DNA of 64,000 bases from CAZRGZ01 sp964599775 (GCA_964599775.1 CAZRGZ010000005.1:9501-73500); one strand, 5' to 3'; shown: positions 51,995 through 60,361, numbered from the stretch's first letter. The notes: generated by a model not told the origin, from the sequence alone. Made by a program: numbers and translations.

Positions 51995-52447
51995 ATGAAT
52001 TCGAACTTTTCAAACAAAGCATTCCAAACCGCACTAAAACAAGCCAAAAAAAGCTTTGCCGAAAAAGGCATTCCCGTTGGCGCGGCATTGGCGCGGGGTG
52101 ATGAGGTGATTGCGGTGGGGCATAATGAACGGGTGCAGCAAGGCGACCCGATCGCACACGGCGAGATGTCGGCGCTGCGGGCGGCTGGCCGGCGGCGGGA
52201 TTACCACGAGCTGACGCTGTATACTACACTGGCGCCGTGCGATATGTGCACTGGTGCGATTTTGCTGTTTGGTATCCCGCGTGTGGTGGTGGGTGAGGAG
52301 CAGACTTTCCCTGGTAACTTAGACTATCTGCGCCAGCGTGGAGTAGAGGTAGAAGTACTAAATGATCCTGCTTGTATAGAGCTCATGCAGCGCTTTCAGG
52401 CTGAGTACCCAGAGGTGTGGGCAGAAGATATCGGGGTGGCAAGCTAG
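51995..52447 (+). CDS. Cytosine deaminase, yeast FCY1 type
   Basis: 150 residues with the zinc deaminase signature: HGEMSALRAAG (HAE-type) and APCDMCTGAILLFGIPRVVVG (PCxxC). It matches the yeast cytosine deaminase pattern (GIPVGAALARGDEVI, LYTTLAPCDMCTGAI, and the C-terminal WAEDIG), rather than the TadA or bacterial CodA type. Converts cytosine to uracil for pyrimidine salvage. Good Shine-Dalgarno ACAGGAG. Confidence 0.88.
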   Translation: MNSNFSNKAFQTALKQAKKSFAEKGIPVGAALARGDEVIAVGHNERVQQGDPIAHGEMSALRAAGRRRDYHELTLYTTLAPCDMCTGAILLFGIPRVVVGEEQTFPGNLDYLRQRGVEVEVLNDPACIELMQRFQAEYPEVWAEDIGVAS

Positions 52448-52448
52448 C

Positions 52449-52679
52449 ATGAGGGAAACTTTACAACCCTACGCCAACAAAAGTGGTAATTCCGGAGTAG
52501 CGGCCTACGCTACGGGTGAAACGTTTATTGTTGTTTATAAATATACCTATGATAGCGCTGGTGCTGATGCGGTGGAGGAGATGAAGGGGCTGGCAATTGA
52601 TGGCTTGGGCCTCAGTACCTATATTTCACAGCAAGACCCTCGCTATGAGGCGAGGGCCGAGGCGTTGCACCTGCTGTAA
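52449..52679 (+). CDS. Small conserved protein (KTSC-like)
   Basis: 76 residues, starting 1 base after the cytosine deaminase. Pattern YANKSGNSGVAAY..GETFIVVYKY..YDSAGADAVEEMKGLAIDG matches a widespread small family of the KTSC type, whose role is unknown. The overlap with the deaminase suggests co-translation, possibly incidental. Confidence 0.65.
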   Translation: MRETLQPYANKSGNSGVAAYATGETFIVVYKYTYDSAGADAVEEMKGLAIDGLGLSTYISQQDPRYEARAEALHLL

Positions 52680-52681
52680 AA

Positions 52682-52960
52682 TTATTTTGCTTTTTTCTTA
52701 TCTTTGTCGTCGCGTCGCTCTACTACTAGAGTGCACTCTGACACCAGTGCGGCAATAGCACCAACTGCGGCGAGGAGGGGCGCAAACACGGCAGCAATGG
52801 CGCCGATGGTGACGGGGAACTCTGCCAAGGTTTTATCGTCTTTATCCTTGATGATAATTCGGCGTACGTTTCCTTCGTGGATGAGCTGTTTTACCTTTTT
52901 AAGGAGCTCCTCGCCGTTTAGTTTGAATTCTTCTTTATGTGTTTGTTGTTCTTTGGTCAT
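52682..52960 (-). CDS. DUF4342-like protein
   Basis: 92 residues from the ATG at 52960; an upstream ATG at 52996 is less likely because it overlaps the -35. Contains VKQLIHEGNVRRIIIKDKDD and the hydrophobic FPVTIGAIAAVFAPLLAAVGAIAALV, the DUF4342 pattern (a short soluble head plus one or two membrane-associated helices). Function unknown. TATAAA (minus strand) ends 7 bases before the ATG. Confidence 0.7.
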   Translation of the reverse strand: MTKEQQTHKEEFKLNGEELLKKVKQLIHEGNVRRIIIKDKDDKTLAEFPVTIGAIAAVFAPLLAAVGAIAALVSECTLVVERRDDKDKKKAK

Positions 52961-52967
52961 AATTGAA

Positions 52968-52996
52968 TTTATAGCATAAATAGTAGTAAAAAGCAA
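52968..52996 (-). promoter_or_regulatory. Promoter of the DUF4342 gene
   Basis: Minus strand: TTGCTT (52991-52996), 17-base spacer, TATAAA (52968-52973). Confidence 0.6.
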
Positions 52997-53003
52997 TAAA
53001 GCT

Positions 53004-53032
53004 TTGACATGAACTAAATAATTTGTGATAAT
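53004..53032 (+). promoter_or_regulatory. Promoter of the DUF5753/serine hydrolase operon
   Basis: TTGACA (53004-53009), 17-base spacer, GATAAT (53027-53032), divergent from the DUF4342 promoter with only 7 bases between the -35 boxes. Confidence 0.55.
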
Positions 53033-53061
53033 AATATCCTACTGAAAGACCGAATATTTAT

Positions 53062-53706
53062 ATGAGAAAGACTGCAGAATGGTGGCGTGAGTACACAACC
53101 GATCTGACGCCGGGCTATGCTGATTTGATCGCTACTGAAAGTCGTGCGGTGATAATACATTCGCTTAGCTTCATCATTAACGGCTTATTACAGACCGAGG
53201 ATTACGCCCGGGCGATCATGATGGGTCCGCTGCCAGTGGATGCGAGTAACACTCGGCTCTTAGAGGTGCGCATGAAACGCCAGTGGTATGTATTAGAGCG
53301 TGAGCAGCCGCCACAGATAGAGATCTTGCTCGATGAGTCTGCTTTGTATCGTCAAATCGGTGGACCAGAGGTACTTCGGGATCAGTTGAAGCATGTTTTG
53401 GTAATGAGTGAGCTAAGTTTTATGACGATTCGGGTCATTCCTTTTAATTATTATAAATATCTTCATACGTTTGATACGCACTTGTGTGCTCTTGATGATA
53501 CGTACACTGATGGTGCTGTATATCTGGAAGAGATATACAGCATGAACCAGCAAAAAGGTCGCGTTGTGCTTGGGTATTATAATAGTGTATTCTCTCAGCT
53601 ACGCGCACGTGCACTGAGTGAAGAGGATACACGTAAGCTTATCCAAGGCTGTGTCGTTAAGTTAGAGAAAGAGATGGCGGCACGAACTAGGAAAAGAGCC
53701 ACGTGA
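53062..53706 (+). CDS. DUF5753 (Scr1-like) protein without its usual HTH
   Basis: 214 residues. The sequence follows the C-terminal domain of actinobacterial XRE-DUF5753 proteins: a start with ATESRAVIIHSLSFIINGLLQ, TEDYARAIM, EVRMKRQWYVLEREQPPQ, LLDESALYRQIGG and the later VIPFNYYKY and YLEEIYSM. In Actinobacteria this domain is normally fused behind an XRE HTH and is largely restricted to that phylum. Here the HTH is missing, and the gene overlaps the downstream hydrolase by 4 bases. Transfer from an actinobacterial host is likely; the role is unknown. Confidence 0.75.
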   Translation: MRKTAEWWREYTTDLTPGYADLIATESRAVIIHSLSFIINGLLQTEDYARAIMMGPLPVDASNTRLLEVRMKRQWYVLEREQPPQIEILLDESALYRQIGGPEVLRDQLKHVLVMSELSFMTIRVIPFNYYKYLHTFDTHLCALDDTYTDGAVYLEEIYSMNQQKGRVVLGYYNSVFSQLRARALSEEDTRKLIQGCVVKLEKEMAARTRKRAT

Positions 53707-55085
53707 CTCCTTATGCGTATCAGCGAAGTGTAGATTTTGTAGATTCTTGGCTAGGGTATAAAGCTCGGCAAGCTATTTTGCCAGGCTTTGCTGTGGCTGT
53801 CTACTATAGAGGTGAGATATTTATGGGGGCGTATGGCTATGCCAATATTGCGATCCAAGAGAGATTAACGACGGATTATAGATTTCAAATAGGATCGCAA
53901 TCAAAGATGCTGACAGCTACGGCAATCTTACGACTGGCAGAGCGTGGTGATTTGAAGCTTGATGATACCGCTGTGACTTACGTGCCATGGCTTGGTGAAC
54001 ATGAGGATGAGCGTTTTGCGGCTGTGACACTACGGCAGCTACTGAATCATGAAGCGGGGATTGCGCGTGATGGGTACCCAACCGATTTTTGGCAATTGCA
54101 AGGAGCTTTTCCGGATGAACAAAAACTACGGCAAATAATACTTGATTCGGTATTTCATGCAGCAGCTGGGGTGCGATTTAAATACTCTAACCTGGGTTAC
54201 GCTTTACTTGGTTTGATAGTGCAAGCAGTGAGTGGTCTGACCTACGTGGAATGTGTGCGTGATCTTGTACTGCAGCCTCTCGGACTCGACGGTATACAAT
54301 CTTATGACGATGGTCTCAGTGCGTCTGTAGCAATGGGATATCTACGACCGGTGAATGGTTATAGGTTGCCGGTATCAGTGACCGTGCCGACGCATGCTTT
54401 TGCTCCAGTCGCGGGTTGGTTTGCCCGGCCGCAAGATATGTGCAGGTTTCTCGTAAGTGAGATCCAAGCCAGAACCGGTCTAGGTAAGGAGTTTTGGCAA
54501 ACACGTCATCAGCACTGGCGGCCATATGAATGGCGCGGTACATCGTACAACTTAGGACTTATGACACATCGGTGTGGTTCGTACGAGGTAGTGGGCCATA
54601 CGGGAAGCTTTATTGGGCATAGTTCGTATGGTTTTTATGAGCCAAAACAAGATCTGGCCGTGGTGGTTATGGCAAATGCCAAAGATGCTCCAGTACACCA
54701 GATTGGGGATGGTATATTTGGGGTATTTGAATATTTTGCTACGAGTGTTGATCAGCCCCTTTCGCCAGCGCATGAGCGGTTAAATGTGCGCTTGATGAAT
54801 ATGTGGCAGACGGTCGAGGTTGTGGCTACAGGTGATAGGGTGGTAGTGATTGATCCGGATTCGTGGGCTCCATTTGAGGATATCGTGGAGGAGCTTGTGC
54901 CTATTGGCCCTACAAAATTTAAGATACAGCACACCCATGACCTTGCTCTGCTTGATGAAGAGGTGACCTTTCATTTTGACACAGAGGATGTAGTGGGATG
55001 GGTGGACTATAGCGGATCGACAACCGTGCCTGAAGAGCGGTATTTGTGGTGGCTGAATAATCAAAAGCACCGATCTGATATATGA
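53703..55085 (+). CDS. Class C beta-lactamase-like serine hydrolase
   Basis: 460 residues, GTG start overlapping the DUF5753 stop. Catalytic SxxK in QIGSQSKMLTATAIL near residue 64, the Tyr of YxN in FKYSNLGYALLG and the third motif HTG in VVGHTGSFIGHSSYGF. No signal peptide or membrane helix, so probably cytoplasmic, unlike most beta-lactamases. A C-terminal extension of about 120 residues (VEVVATGDRVVVIDP) looks like an extra beta domain. Might be a peptidase or esterase; the link to DUF5753 is unexplained. Confidence 0.85.
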   Translation: MTPYAYQRSVDFVDSWLGYKARQAILPGFAVAVYYRGEIFMGAYGYANIAIQERLTTDYRFQIGSQSKMLTATAILRLAERGDLKLDDTAVTYVPWLGEHEDERFAAVTLRQLLNHEAGIARDGYPTDFWQLQGAFPDEQKLRQIILDSVFHAAAGVRFKYSNLGYALLGLIVQAVSGLTYVECVRDLVLQPLGLDGIQSYDDGLSASVAMGYLRPVNGYRLPVSVTVPTHAFAPVAGWFARPQDMCRFLVSEIQARTGLGKEFWQTRHQHWRPYEWRGTSYNLGLMTHRCGSYEVVGHTGSFIGHSSYGFYEPKQDLAVVVMANAKDAPVHQIGDGIFGVFEYFATSVDQPLSPAHERLNVRLMNMWQTVEVVATGDRVVVIDPDSWAPFEDIVEELVPIGPTKFKIQHTHDLALLDEEVTFHFDTEDVVGWVDYSGSTTVPEERYLWWLNNQKHRSDI

Positions 55086-55101
55086 TGACCGGTGCTTTTT
55101 T
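55063..55101 (+). terminator. Terminator after the serine hydrolase
   Basis: AAGCACCG (55065-55072) pairs with CGGTGCTT (55090-55097), then TTTTT. The stem begins inside the coding end. Confidence 0.8.
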
Positions 55102-55113
55102 GCCTTTTACTAT

Positions 55114-55200
55114 CTACACTGTAGGGCGAATAGATTTTTTACGACTTTTCTTAGCTTGCATTGTACCATTTGCGCCGCAGGTTCCATTTAAATCTATCAT
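55114..55200 (-). CDS. Candidate 28-residue peptide
   Basis: Minus strand: AAGGGGGACC precedes the ATG at 55200 by a good distance, and the frame reads MIDLNGTCGANGTMQAKKSR followed by KKSIRPTV. A promoter-like TTGACG and TATGCT lie upstream (about 55225-55265). Basic tail, one Cys, no hydrophobic stretch. Not recognised; supported by the ribosome binding site only. Confidence 0.35.
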   Translation of the reverse strand: MIDLNGTCGANGTMQAKKSRKKSIRPTV

Positions 55201-55299
55201 TGGTCCCCCTTGTGTTATTGATTATGCTTTTAGCATAGCATGATGTGAGTATGGTTCGTCAAGTCTATGGGTTGTGATATAAATATAGAGAGTAGTAAG

Positions 55300-55899
55300 A
55301 TGGAACAGAATGATATAGGTGTAGGGCCACATCCGAAACCATGGCCTGATGGCGCGCAGTATGATCCGGAGCTTTTGGCGCAGGGCGATCGGCGCAATGT
55401 GGTGGATAAGTATCGCTACTGGAGGGTGGAGGCGATCAAGCAAGATTTGGATAAAACACGGTTTGATGTACATGTTGCTATCGAGAATTGGCAGCACGAT
55501 ATAAACATTGGCACCATTGTACGTAATGCCAATGCATTTAACGTAGCGGCCGTACACATTATTGGTAAAAAACACTGGAACCGCCGCGGCGCGATGGTGA
55601 CCGATGCTTACATGCATATTTACCACCATAAAACAGTTGAAGATTTTGTTGCAGCAGTGGCAGGGCGCGAGATTATTGCGGTAGATAATTTACCTGGCGC
55701 AGTACCGCTTGGCGAGGCTATCTTGCCAAAGCATGCTGTGCTGGTATTTGGCGGTGAAGGCCCGGGACTATCAGAAGAGATGCGGGGGAAAAGTAAGCTG
55801 ATGATTAAGATTGAACAATATGGTAGCACCCGTTCGGTGAATGTGGGGGTGGCAGCTGGGATTGTGATGTATGAATGGGTGAAAATGTATACAAAGTGA
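55300..55899 (+). CDS. SpoU (TrmH) family RNA methyltransferase
   Basis: About 199 residues from the ATG at 55300; ATG 55267 adds 11 residues. SpoU motifs: NIGTIVRNANAFNVAAVHII, VFGGEGPGLSEEM and YGSTRSVNVGVAAGIVMYEW, the trefoil-knot SAM site. Methylates 2'-O of tRNA or rRNA; the target is not defined. No N-terminal L30e-like domain. Ends 13 bases before the glycine-zipper gene. Confidence 0.88.
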   Translation: MEQNDIGVGPHPKPWPDGAQYDPELLAQGDRRNVVDKYRYWRVEAIKQDLDKTRFDVHVAIENWQHDINIGTIVRNANAFNVAAVHIIGKKHWNRRGAMVTDAYMHIYHHKTVEDFVAAVAGREIIAVDNLPGAVPLGEAILPKHAVLVFGGEGPGLSEEMRGKSKLMIKIEQYGSTRSVNVGVAAGIVMYEWVKMYTK

Positions 55900-55912
55900 T
55901 AAAATAGTAGGT

Positions 55913-56167
55913 ATGAAGAAAGACAAGTCTAAGAACGACAAGTCGAACTATGAAACCTCGTACATGGGTGTGGGGGTTGCGCTTGGGATAGCAATTGGCG
56001 CTGGCGTTGGTGTAGCAGTATTCGACAATGTTGCTATGGGAGTTGCGATTGGCCTCGCTATTGGCATAAGTATTGGGTTAGCTTTAGACAGCGAAAAAAG
56101 GGTAAAAGGAAGAAGTAACATATGCAACGGCTTGAAGTATCGACCAACCAAAAGCGACAAATTGTAG
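55913..56167 (+). CDS. Small glycine-zipper membrane protein
   Basis: 84 residues. A charged start (MKKDKSKNDKSNYETS) and a 45-residue glycine-zipper region (GVGVALGIAIGAGVGVAVF, AMGVAIGLAIGISIGLALD) that forms one or two membrane helices. TAAAAT (55900-55905) ends 7 bases before the ATG. The end overlaps yjbQ by 46 bases. Role unknown, possibly membrane-disrupting or structural. Confidence 0.6.
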   Translation: MKKDKSKNDKSNYETSYMGVGVALGIAIGAGVGVAVFDNVAMGVAIGLAIGISIGLALDSEKRVKGRSNICNGLKYRPTKSDKL

Positions 56168-56496
56168 ATATTACTGATTTAGTAGCCTACCATGTGCCGG
56201 CCGGTGAAGGGGTACTGACTGTTTTTACGGCGCATACTACCGCGGCAATCACCACGGCTGATCTTGACCCTGGCACCGACTTAGATTTCTTGGATTTTTT
56301 GAAAAGTTTAGAGCCGAATGTACGCTGGCGCCACCCGCATAACCCAAGCCATGCGCCTGATCATTTTATTTCCAGCCTAATAGGCCCGAGTATTTCCATT
56401 CCATACTACCGTGGCGAGCTACAGCTTGGGCAGTGGCAGCGCGTGGTGCTAGTGGAATGCGACGGCCCACGGGAGCGAACTATTATTGTGGCATAA
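56122..56496 (+). CDS. yjbQ: YjbQ/UPF0047 family protein
   Basis: 124 residues. Signatures QKRQIVDITDLV, VLTVFTAHTTAAITTAD and the His-rich RHPHNPSHAPDHFISSLIGP, SISIPYYRGELQLGQWQRV, GPRERTIIV of YjbQ, a family with weak thiamine-phosphate synthase activity. GGAAGAAG serves as ribosome binding site. A core position is unclear. Confidence 0.85.
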   Translation: MQRLEVSTNQKRQIVDITDLVAYHVPAGEGVLTVFTAHTTAAITTADLDPGTDLDFLDFLKSLEPNVRWRHPHNPSHAPDHFISSLIGPSISIPYYRGELQLGQWQRVVLVECDGPRERTIIVA

Positions 56497-56516
56497 CTTT
56501 AATAAAGGAGCGGTAT

Positions 56517-56789
56517 ATGAGCGGCAAAAGATGGTCACAAAATGTAACAGAAAATAGCAATGCGCTAGATTTAGAAAAAGGGGTATTTACGTGGGATGAC
56601 CCGCGCAAGATTGCCCTTTCGTTAAAGCACTCGGCCGAAGCCAGTAGCCGGCGCAAAGGGACGCCGTACCAGTCGGCGATGTCGATGCTGAATTTTTATA
56701 TTAACCGCGCAGGCAAGAGTTTAAATAAAAAACGCCGGGATGTTTTAGAAGAGGCAAAAAAGGAATTACGGGCAGTTTTTCATAAATAG
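56517..56789 (+). CDS. DUF3175 protein
   Basis: 90 residues from the ATG at 56517, after AAAGGAGCGG. The pattern WSQNVTENSNALDLE, ALSLKHSAEASSRRKGTPYQ and SAMSMLNFYINRAGKSL is DUF3175, a small family of unknown function often near transport or salvage genes. Basic, soluble. Confidence 0.75.
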   Translation: MSGKRWSQNVTENSNALDLEKGVFTWDDPRKIALSLKHSAEASSRRKGTPYQSAMSMLNFYINRAGKSLNKKRRDVLEEAKKELRAVFHK

Positions 56790-56828
56790 GATGTACAATG
56801 CTTATGCTTGTTGTATAATTTAAGTATT

Positions 56829-57530
56829 ATGGATGATGAACAAAACAACAGACAACCTATACGAAACCAAAATAACATGCAGCTAGAGAAAAAGAATAAT
56901 AATAAGACCATGAAAATAACACTTATCGTCATTGTGGCGATTTTAGTCCTTATTGGTGTGGCAGTCGCTGCCTTCTTTATTGGGCAGCAGAATAAAAACC
57001 AAGCGGTAGAACAGGCACGGCAAGAGGCGCAGCAGCAAGCCCAACAGGCTCACCAGGGAAACAATAACGATTCACAGAATAATCGCCCGGCTCATGAAAA
57101 CCCACCGGCTAAGCAAACAACCGAAATGACGTGTAATGCCGATGAATTATCGCTTGCACTCGGTGAAGGTAGTGGTGCAGCGGGGACTGTATACTATCCA
57201 ATTACCTTCACAAATACTGGCGATCGTACCTGTACGCTGTATGGCTATCCAGGGGTGTCGCTCGTGAATGATAACGGCAACCGGATTGGCGAACCAGCCG
57301 AGCGCGAAGAGGCTGAAGAAGCAACTATTACCCTAGCGCCTGGGCAGGCTGCACAGTCAACGGTAGGCGTACCTAATAGCGACAACTTCCCAGCAGGTGA
57401 GTGTAAAGATGGCGCAACGAAGCTTCGTGTGTATCCACCCAACGACACAGGCTACTTGAGCGTTGCCTCAGGTGAGATCACCACTTGGTGCTCTGGCTTT
57501 AATGTAACTCCTGTTATCTCGGCGCCCTAA
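56829..57530 (+). CDS. DUF4232 membrane-anchored protein
   Basis: 233 residues: Asn-rich N terminus, a membrane helix (ITLIVIVAILVLIGVAVAAFFIG near residue 30-52), a Gln/Asn/His-rich linker, then DUF4232 from about residue 100 with FTNTGDRTCTLYGYPGVSL, LAPGQAAQSTVGVPNSDNF and LRVYPP. DUF4232 is mostly found in Actinobacteria as a secreted domain. TATAAT (56814-56819) ends 9 bases before the ATG. Two Cys could form a disulfide. Function unknown. Confidence 0.75.
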   Translation: MDDEQNNRQPIRNQNNMQLEKKNNNKTMKITLIVIVAILVLIGVAVAAFFIGQQNKNQAVEQARQEAQQQAQQAHQGNNNDSQNNRPAHENPPAKQTTEMTCNADELSLALGEGSGAAGTVYYPITFTNTGDRTCTLYGYPGVSLVNDNGNRIGEPAEREEAEEATITLAPGQAAQSTVGVPNSDNFPAGECKDGATKLRVYPPNDTGYLSVASGEITTWCSGFNVTPVISAP

Positions 57531-57552
57531 CAACAATACAAGATTAAATAAT

Positions 57553-57590
57553 AAATACAACACTACCCTAGCGCGGTAGTGTTGTATTTA
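57553..57590 (+). terminator. Terminator after DUF4232
   Basis: AAATACAACACTACC (57553-57567) is the exact complement of GGTAGTGTTGTATTT (57575-57589), a 15-bp perfect stem with a 7-base loop. Confidence 0.7.
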
Positions 57591-57638
57591 ATACGTAACG
57601 GCTATATAATAAAAAGACAAAATAAGCGGAGAAATATT

Positions 57639-57866
57639 ATGAAAGTACTTGATGCCATCGCACTTATAGTAGTGGTAATTGGTGGGCTTAACTGGGGTCT
57701 TGTAGGGTTGTTTGACTTTAACCTTGTCGATAGCCTATTCGGGGAAGGGTCGGCATTGGCGCGTGCTGTGTATATAATTGTGGGGATTGCGGCAATTTAT
57801 GCACTTATTTCGTACTTTATGAAAATGTCGGCTGAATCGGGCGGAACATCAATGGGGCGCCGCTGA
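57639..57866 (+). CDS. DUF378 membrane protein
   Basis: 75 residues from the ATG at 57639, after GCGGAGAAA. Starts MKVLDAIALIVVVIGGLNWG, the DUF378 signature, with two membrane helices and the conserved NWGLVGLFDFNLVDSLFG. The role is unknown; it is common in Gram-positive bacteria. Ends before a bidirectional terminator. Confidence 0.85.
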   Translation: MKVLDAIALIVVVIGGLNWGLVGLFDFNLVDSLFGEGSALARAVYIIVGIAAIYALISYFMKMSAESGGTSMGRR

Positions 57867-57888
57867 TTATAATAGCTAGAAAGAGAAT

Positions 57889-57917
57889 AAATAACCGGTT
57901 TTAAGCCGGTTATTTTT
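57889..57917. terminator. Bidirectional terminator between DUF378 and the deacetylase
   Basis: ATAACCGG pairs with CCGGTTAT (57891-57898 / 57906-57913), with a T run on both strands. Confidence 0.75.
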
Positions 57918-59391
57918 ACCGCGAGCTATACACACCAGGTGGAGTGTTAGGTCCAAAACCGAGCAGCTGTGGGACAGTCACCAGCACAAAGCCCCGCTGG
58001 ACAAGCTGGGGGATGGCGCAGCGGAACCCTTCGACCGAGGAAGGGTAAATATCGTGCGCTAGAATAATTGCGCCAGGATGCGCACCGTTAACCGCTATGT
58101 TGCATATTTGTGCGGCATCTTTGACCATCCAATCTTGTGTATCAACACTCCAGCCAATAAATGGCATACCCAAATGAGCCGCCAATTGCTGATCGACAGA
58201 ACCATAGGGTGCCCTGGCAATACCTGGTCGAATACCAATAATACTTTGTATAACGTCCCCAGTCCTGGTAATCTGCCCAGCGGCATCAGCAACTGAAAGC
58301 TTCATGAGGTCTTGGTGGTCGTAGGTATGATTACCTACGCTATGGCCACTATTTTTAATGCGGTGCAATATATCAGGGTAGCGTTCGGCTTGCAAACCAA
58401 GCACGAAGAAAGTTGCTTTGGCATTATTGGCATCGAGGATATCTAGTAGTGTGCTGGTTTCACCTTTTGGCCCATCGTCAAACGTCAACGCTACACATTT
58501 TGCCACGGCACAATCAACACCGCTGGGGTCAGCCTGTGGCACTGGCGTGGGATTAAGATTGACTGCTGGCGGTGGCGGCGAAGCCGGCTGGTTTGCCGGC
58601 TGTGGCTTTGGTTCAGGGGGGAGTTTAATAAGGCTTCCGGCTATCTTTTTCGCTGTTATATCACGAATACTTTTCCCAGCGATAGGAAGATACACGACAC
58701 CTTCATCCGCTGGCGCTACTGTATCGGGCTGGAATACCAGTTCGAGCTGCTGTGTGTCATCTATAATAAACCCAGAAGTTGCTTCGGCATTATACGATGT
58801 GTATTCGGTGGCACGCTCTTTTTTATATTTTGCTTTGAGCTTTTTCTTTAGTGTGGTGCGGGCTATTTTCCCCAAGCTTTCGGGGGCGTTATCTTTAGCA
58901 AAAAGGGCTTTTAAGGGGAGCATTTTCTGCTCATGACGGTCGTACAAAAAAGTAGTGACCTGTGTTTGCTGCTGCTCGCCTATGGCTTGCTCGGTAGTCA
59001 GCGCAAGTGAAAGGTAATTTTCATTATAAAAATACGTGGTGTACTTTATACGCAGCTGACTGGGGGTGAAGGCTGGTACTTCATGCAGCGCTTGAGCAAA
59101 GTCTTTTTTTGCTTGGTTTGCGGTTTTGGCAATTTCAGTATCGAAGGCCTGTTCACCAAGGAAAGGGAAAGCGAGGTCGTAAGTTGCGTTGTTTTTGGTA
59201 TAGGTGTCGGTGATACTGTATAGACCCAGTTCGGGGTTGGTCAGTTTTTGACGCATTGTGTGCGAGCTTTTCAGTAATGCAGGCAAGCTTATAGCGACAG
59301 CGAGCAGTATTAAAGCCAAAATGAAAACAGCTACACGTGGTTTAGTGATGGTCTTGTGCACTGATTGCCGCACCGCCGGGATTCTTCTCAT
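57916..59391 (-). CDS. Membrane-anchored polysaccharide deacetylase
   Basis: Removes acetyl groups from glycans, probably peptidoglycan. 491 residues: a membrane segment near residues 20-42, an N-terminal domain of about 230 residues with RsiV/DUF3298-like appearance, a Pro-rich linker (PPEPKPQPANQPASPPPP), then the NodB domain with LTFDDGPKGE, HTYDHQDLM, RAPYGSVD, GWSVDTQDW and IILAHD, the full catalytic set. Convergent with DUF378. Likely wall remodelling with the LCP protein. Confidence 0.9.
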   Translation of the reverse strand: MRRIPAVRQSVHKTITKPRVAVFILALILLAVAISLPALLKSSHTMRQKLTNPELGLYSITDTYTKNNATYDLAFPFLGEQAFDTEIAKTANQAKKDFAQALHEVPAFTPSQLRIKYTTYFYNENYLSLALTTEQAIGEQQQTQVTTFLYDRHEQKMLPLKALFAKDNAPESLGKIARTTLKKKLKAKYKKERATEYTSYNAEATSGFIIDDTQQLELVFQPDTVAPADEGVVYLPIAGKSIRDITAKKIAGSLIKLPPEPKPQPANQPASPPPPAVNLNPTPVPQADPSGVDCAVAKCVALTFDDGPKGETSTLLDILDANNAKATFFVLGLQAERYPDILHRIKNSGHSVGNHTYDHQDLMKLSVADAAGQITRTGDVIQSIIGIRPGIARAPYGSVDQQLAAHLGMPFIGWSVDTQDWMVKDAAQICNIAVNGAHPGAIILAHDIYPSSVEGFRCAIPQLVQRGFVLVTVPQLLGFGPNTPPGVYSSR

Positions 59392-59423
59392 GGTTACTTA
59401 TAGTATAGCAGCCGATCAGCCTT

Positions 59424-60359
59424 CTAGAAACTATTTTTGTGTGCTGTTTTTTGCACTGCTGCCACAAAAAAAGCCTCGATGTGGCGCGATGGAGCAAGAC
59501 GCAGGCAAGCGGAGAGGTCGTGGCTAAACGGTTTGTCTTGCCAGGTAGAAAGGGTGGTGAGGCGGTTTGCTGGCTGTATGCTAATGGGACGCAGTGAAGC
59601 GCCAGGCTGCCGGCGCAGCAAGTAATCCACTACAATCTCATTTTCTTCTGGTGCCATGGTGCAGGTACTATACACGAACAGGCCGCCGGGCTTTAAAAGT
59701 CGCCAAGCCGTTAAAACCGCTTGTTTTTGTAGCGAAGATAGGCGTTTTATGTGGGCAACACTCCAATAGGTAAAGTCTTTAGGGCTATTAATGTTAAGCA
59801 TACCTTCACCACTACACGGTGCATCAAGCAAGATTTTATCAAAATACTCTTCGGGAAGCTGTTTGCCAAGCTGGGCAATAGAAAATAGCGTCGTACTGTG
59901 TGGTACGACACCAAGCCGGGTGAAATTGGTTTGCATTTTTGCCAGGCGTGGCCGTGAATTATCGTTTACCCATAGCTCCGCTTGGTTATTGGTCAGTGCG
60001 GCGATATGGCTGGCTTTGCCACCCGGTGCCGTACACATATCGAGTATAGTTTCGCCAGGTTGTGGGTCGAGTACTAGCGGCGGAATAAAGCTGGCGGCAT
60101 TTTGTAAATATATTTCCCCCTCTGTAAAAGCCGTGCTATGGGTGAGCTCGGTTTTACCGCCATTGAACCAGTAGCAATGAGGTGCCCAGGCAATAGGGTG
60201 ACTATAAGTGCGTTGGCTTTTTAGGGTATTCACCCGAATGGATAGCTGAGGTGATTGCGACAGGAGTGTTTCATCTACGGTGGGAAGTATACGGGCAACT
60301 CGCTCCAGAAAGATGGCGCGTTTTTTATGATAAGTTTCTTGGGCTGAACGTTTTGCCAT
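59424..60359 (-). CDS. RsmB/RsmF-like RNA m5C methyltransferase
   Basis: About 311 residues from the ATG at 60359; the open frame extends further upstream over the exchanger gene but is not conserved. SAM-binding LDMCTAPGGKASHIAAL, catalytic Cys region LLDAPCSGEGM and the second Cys in YSTCTMAPEENEIVV are typical of NOL1/NOP2/Sun enzymes. No N-terminal NusB domain. Targets rRNA or tRNA cytosine; which is not defined. It abuts the exchanger gene with 2 bases between. Confidence 0.88.
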   Translation of the reverse strand: MAKRSAQETYHKKRAIFLERVARILPTVDETLLSQSPQLSIRVNTLKSQRTYSHPIAWAPHCYWFNGGKTELTHSTAFTEGEIYLQNAASFIPPLVLDPQPGETILDMCTAPGGKASHIAALTNNQAELWVNDNSRPRLAKMQTNFTRLGVVPHSTTLFSIAQLGKQLPEEYFDKILLDAPCSGEGMLNINSPKDFTYWSVAHIKRLSSLQKQAVLTAWRLLKPGGLFVYSTCTMAPEENEIVVDYLLRRQPGASLRPISIQPANRLTTLSTWQDKPFSHDLSACLRLAPSRHIEAFFVAAVQKTAHKNSF

Positions 60360-60361
60360 GA

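Noticed and set aside
57553..57589. Perfect 15-bp inverted repeat as an insertion-sequence end
   Set aside because: The 7-base loop and its position right after a gene make it a terminator. No transposase is near.
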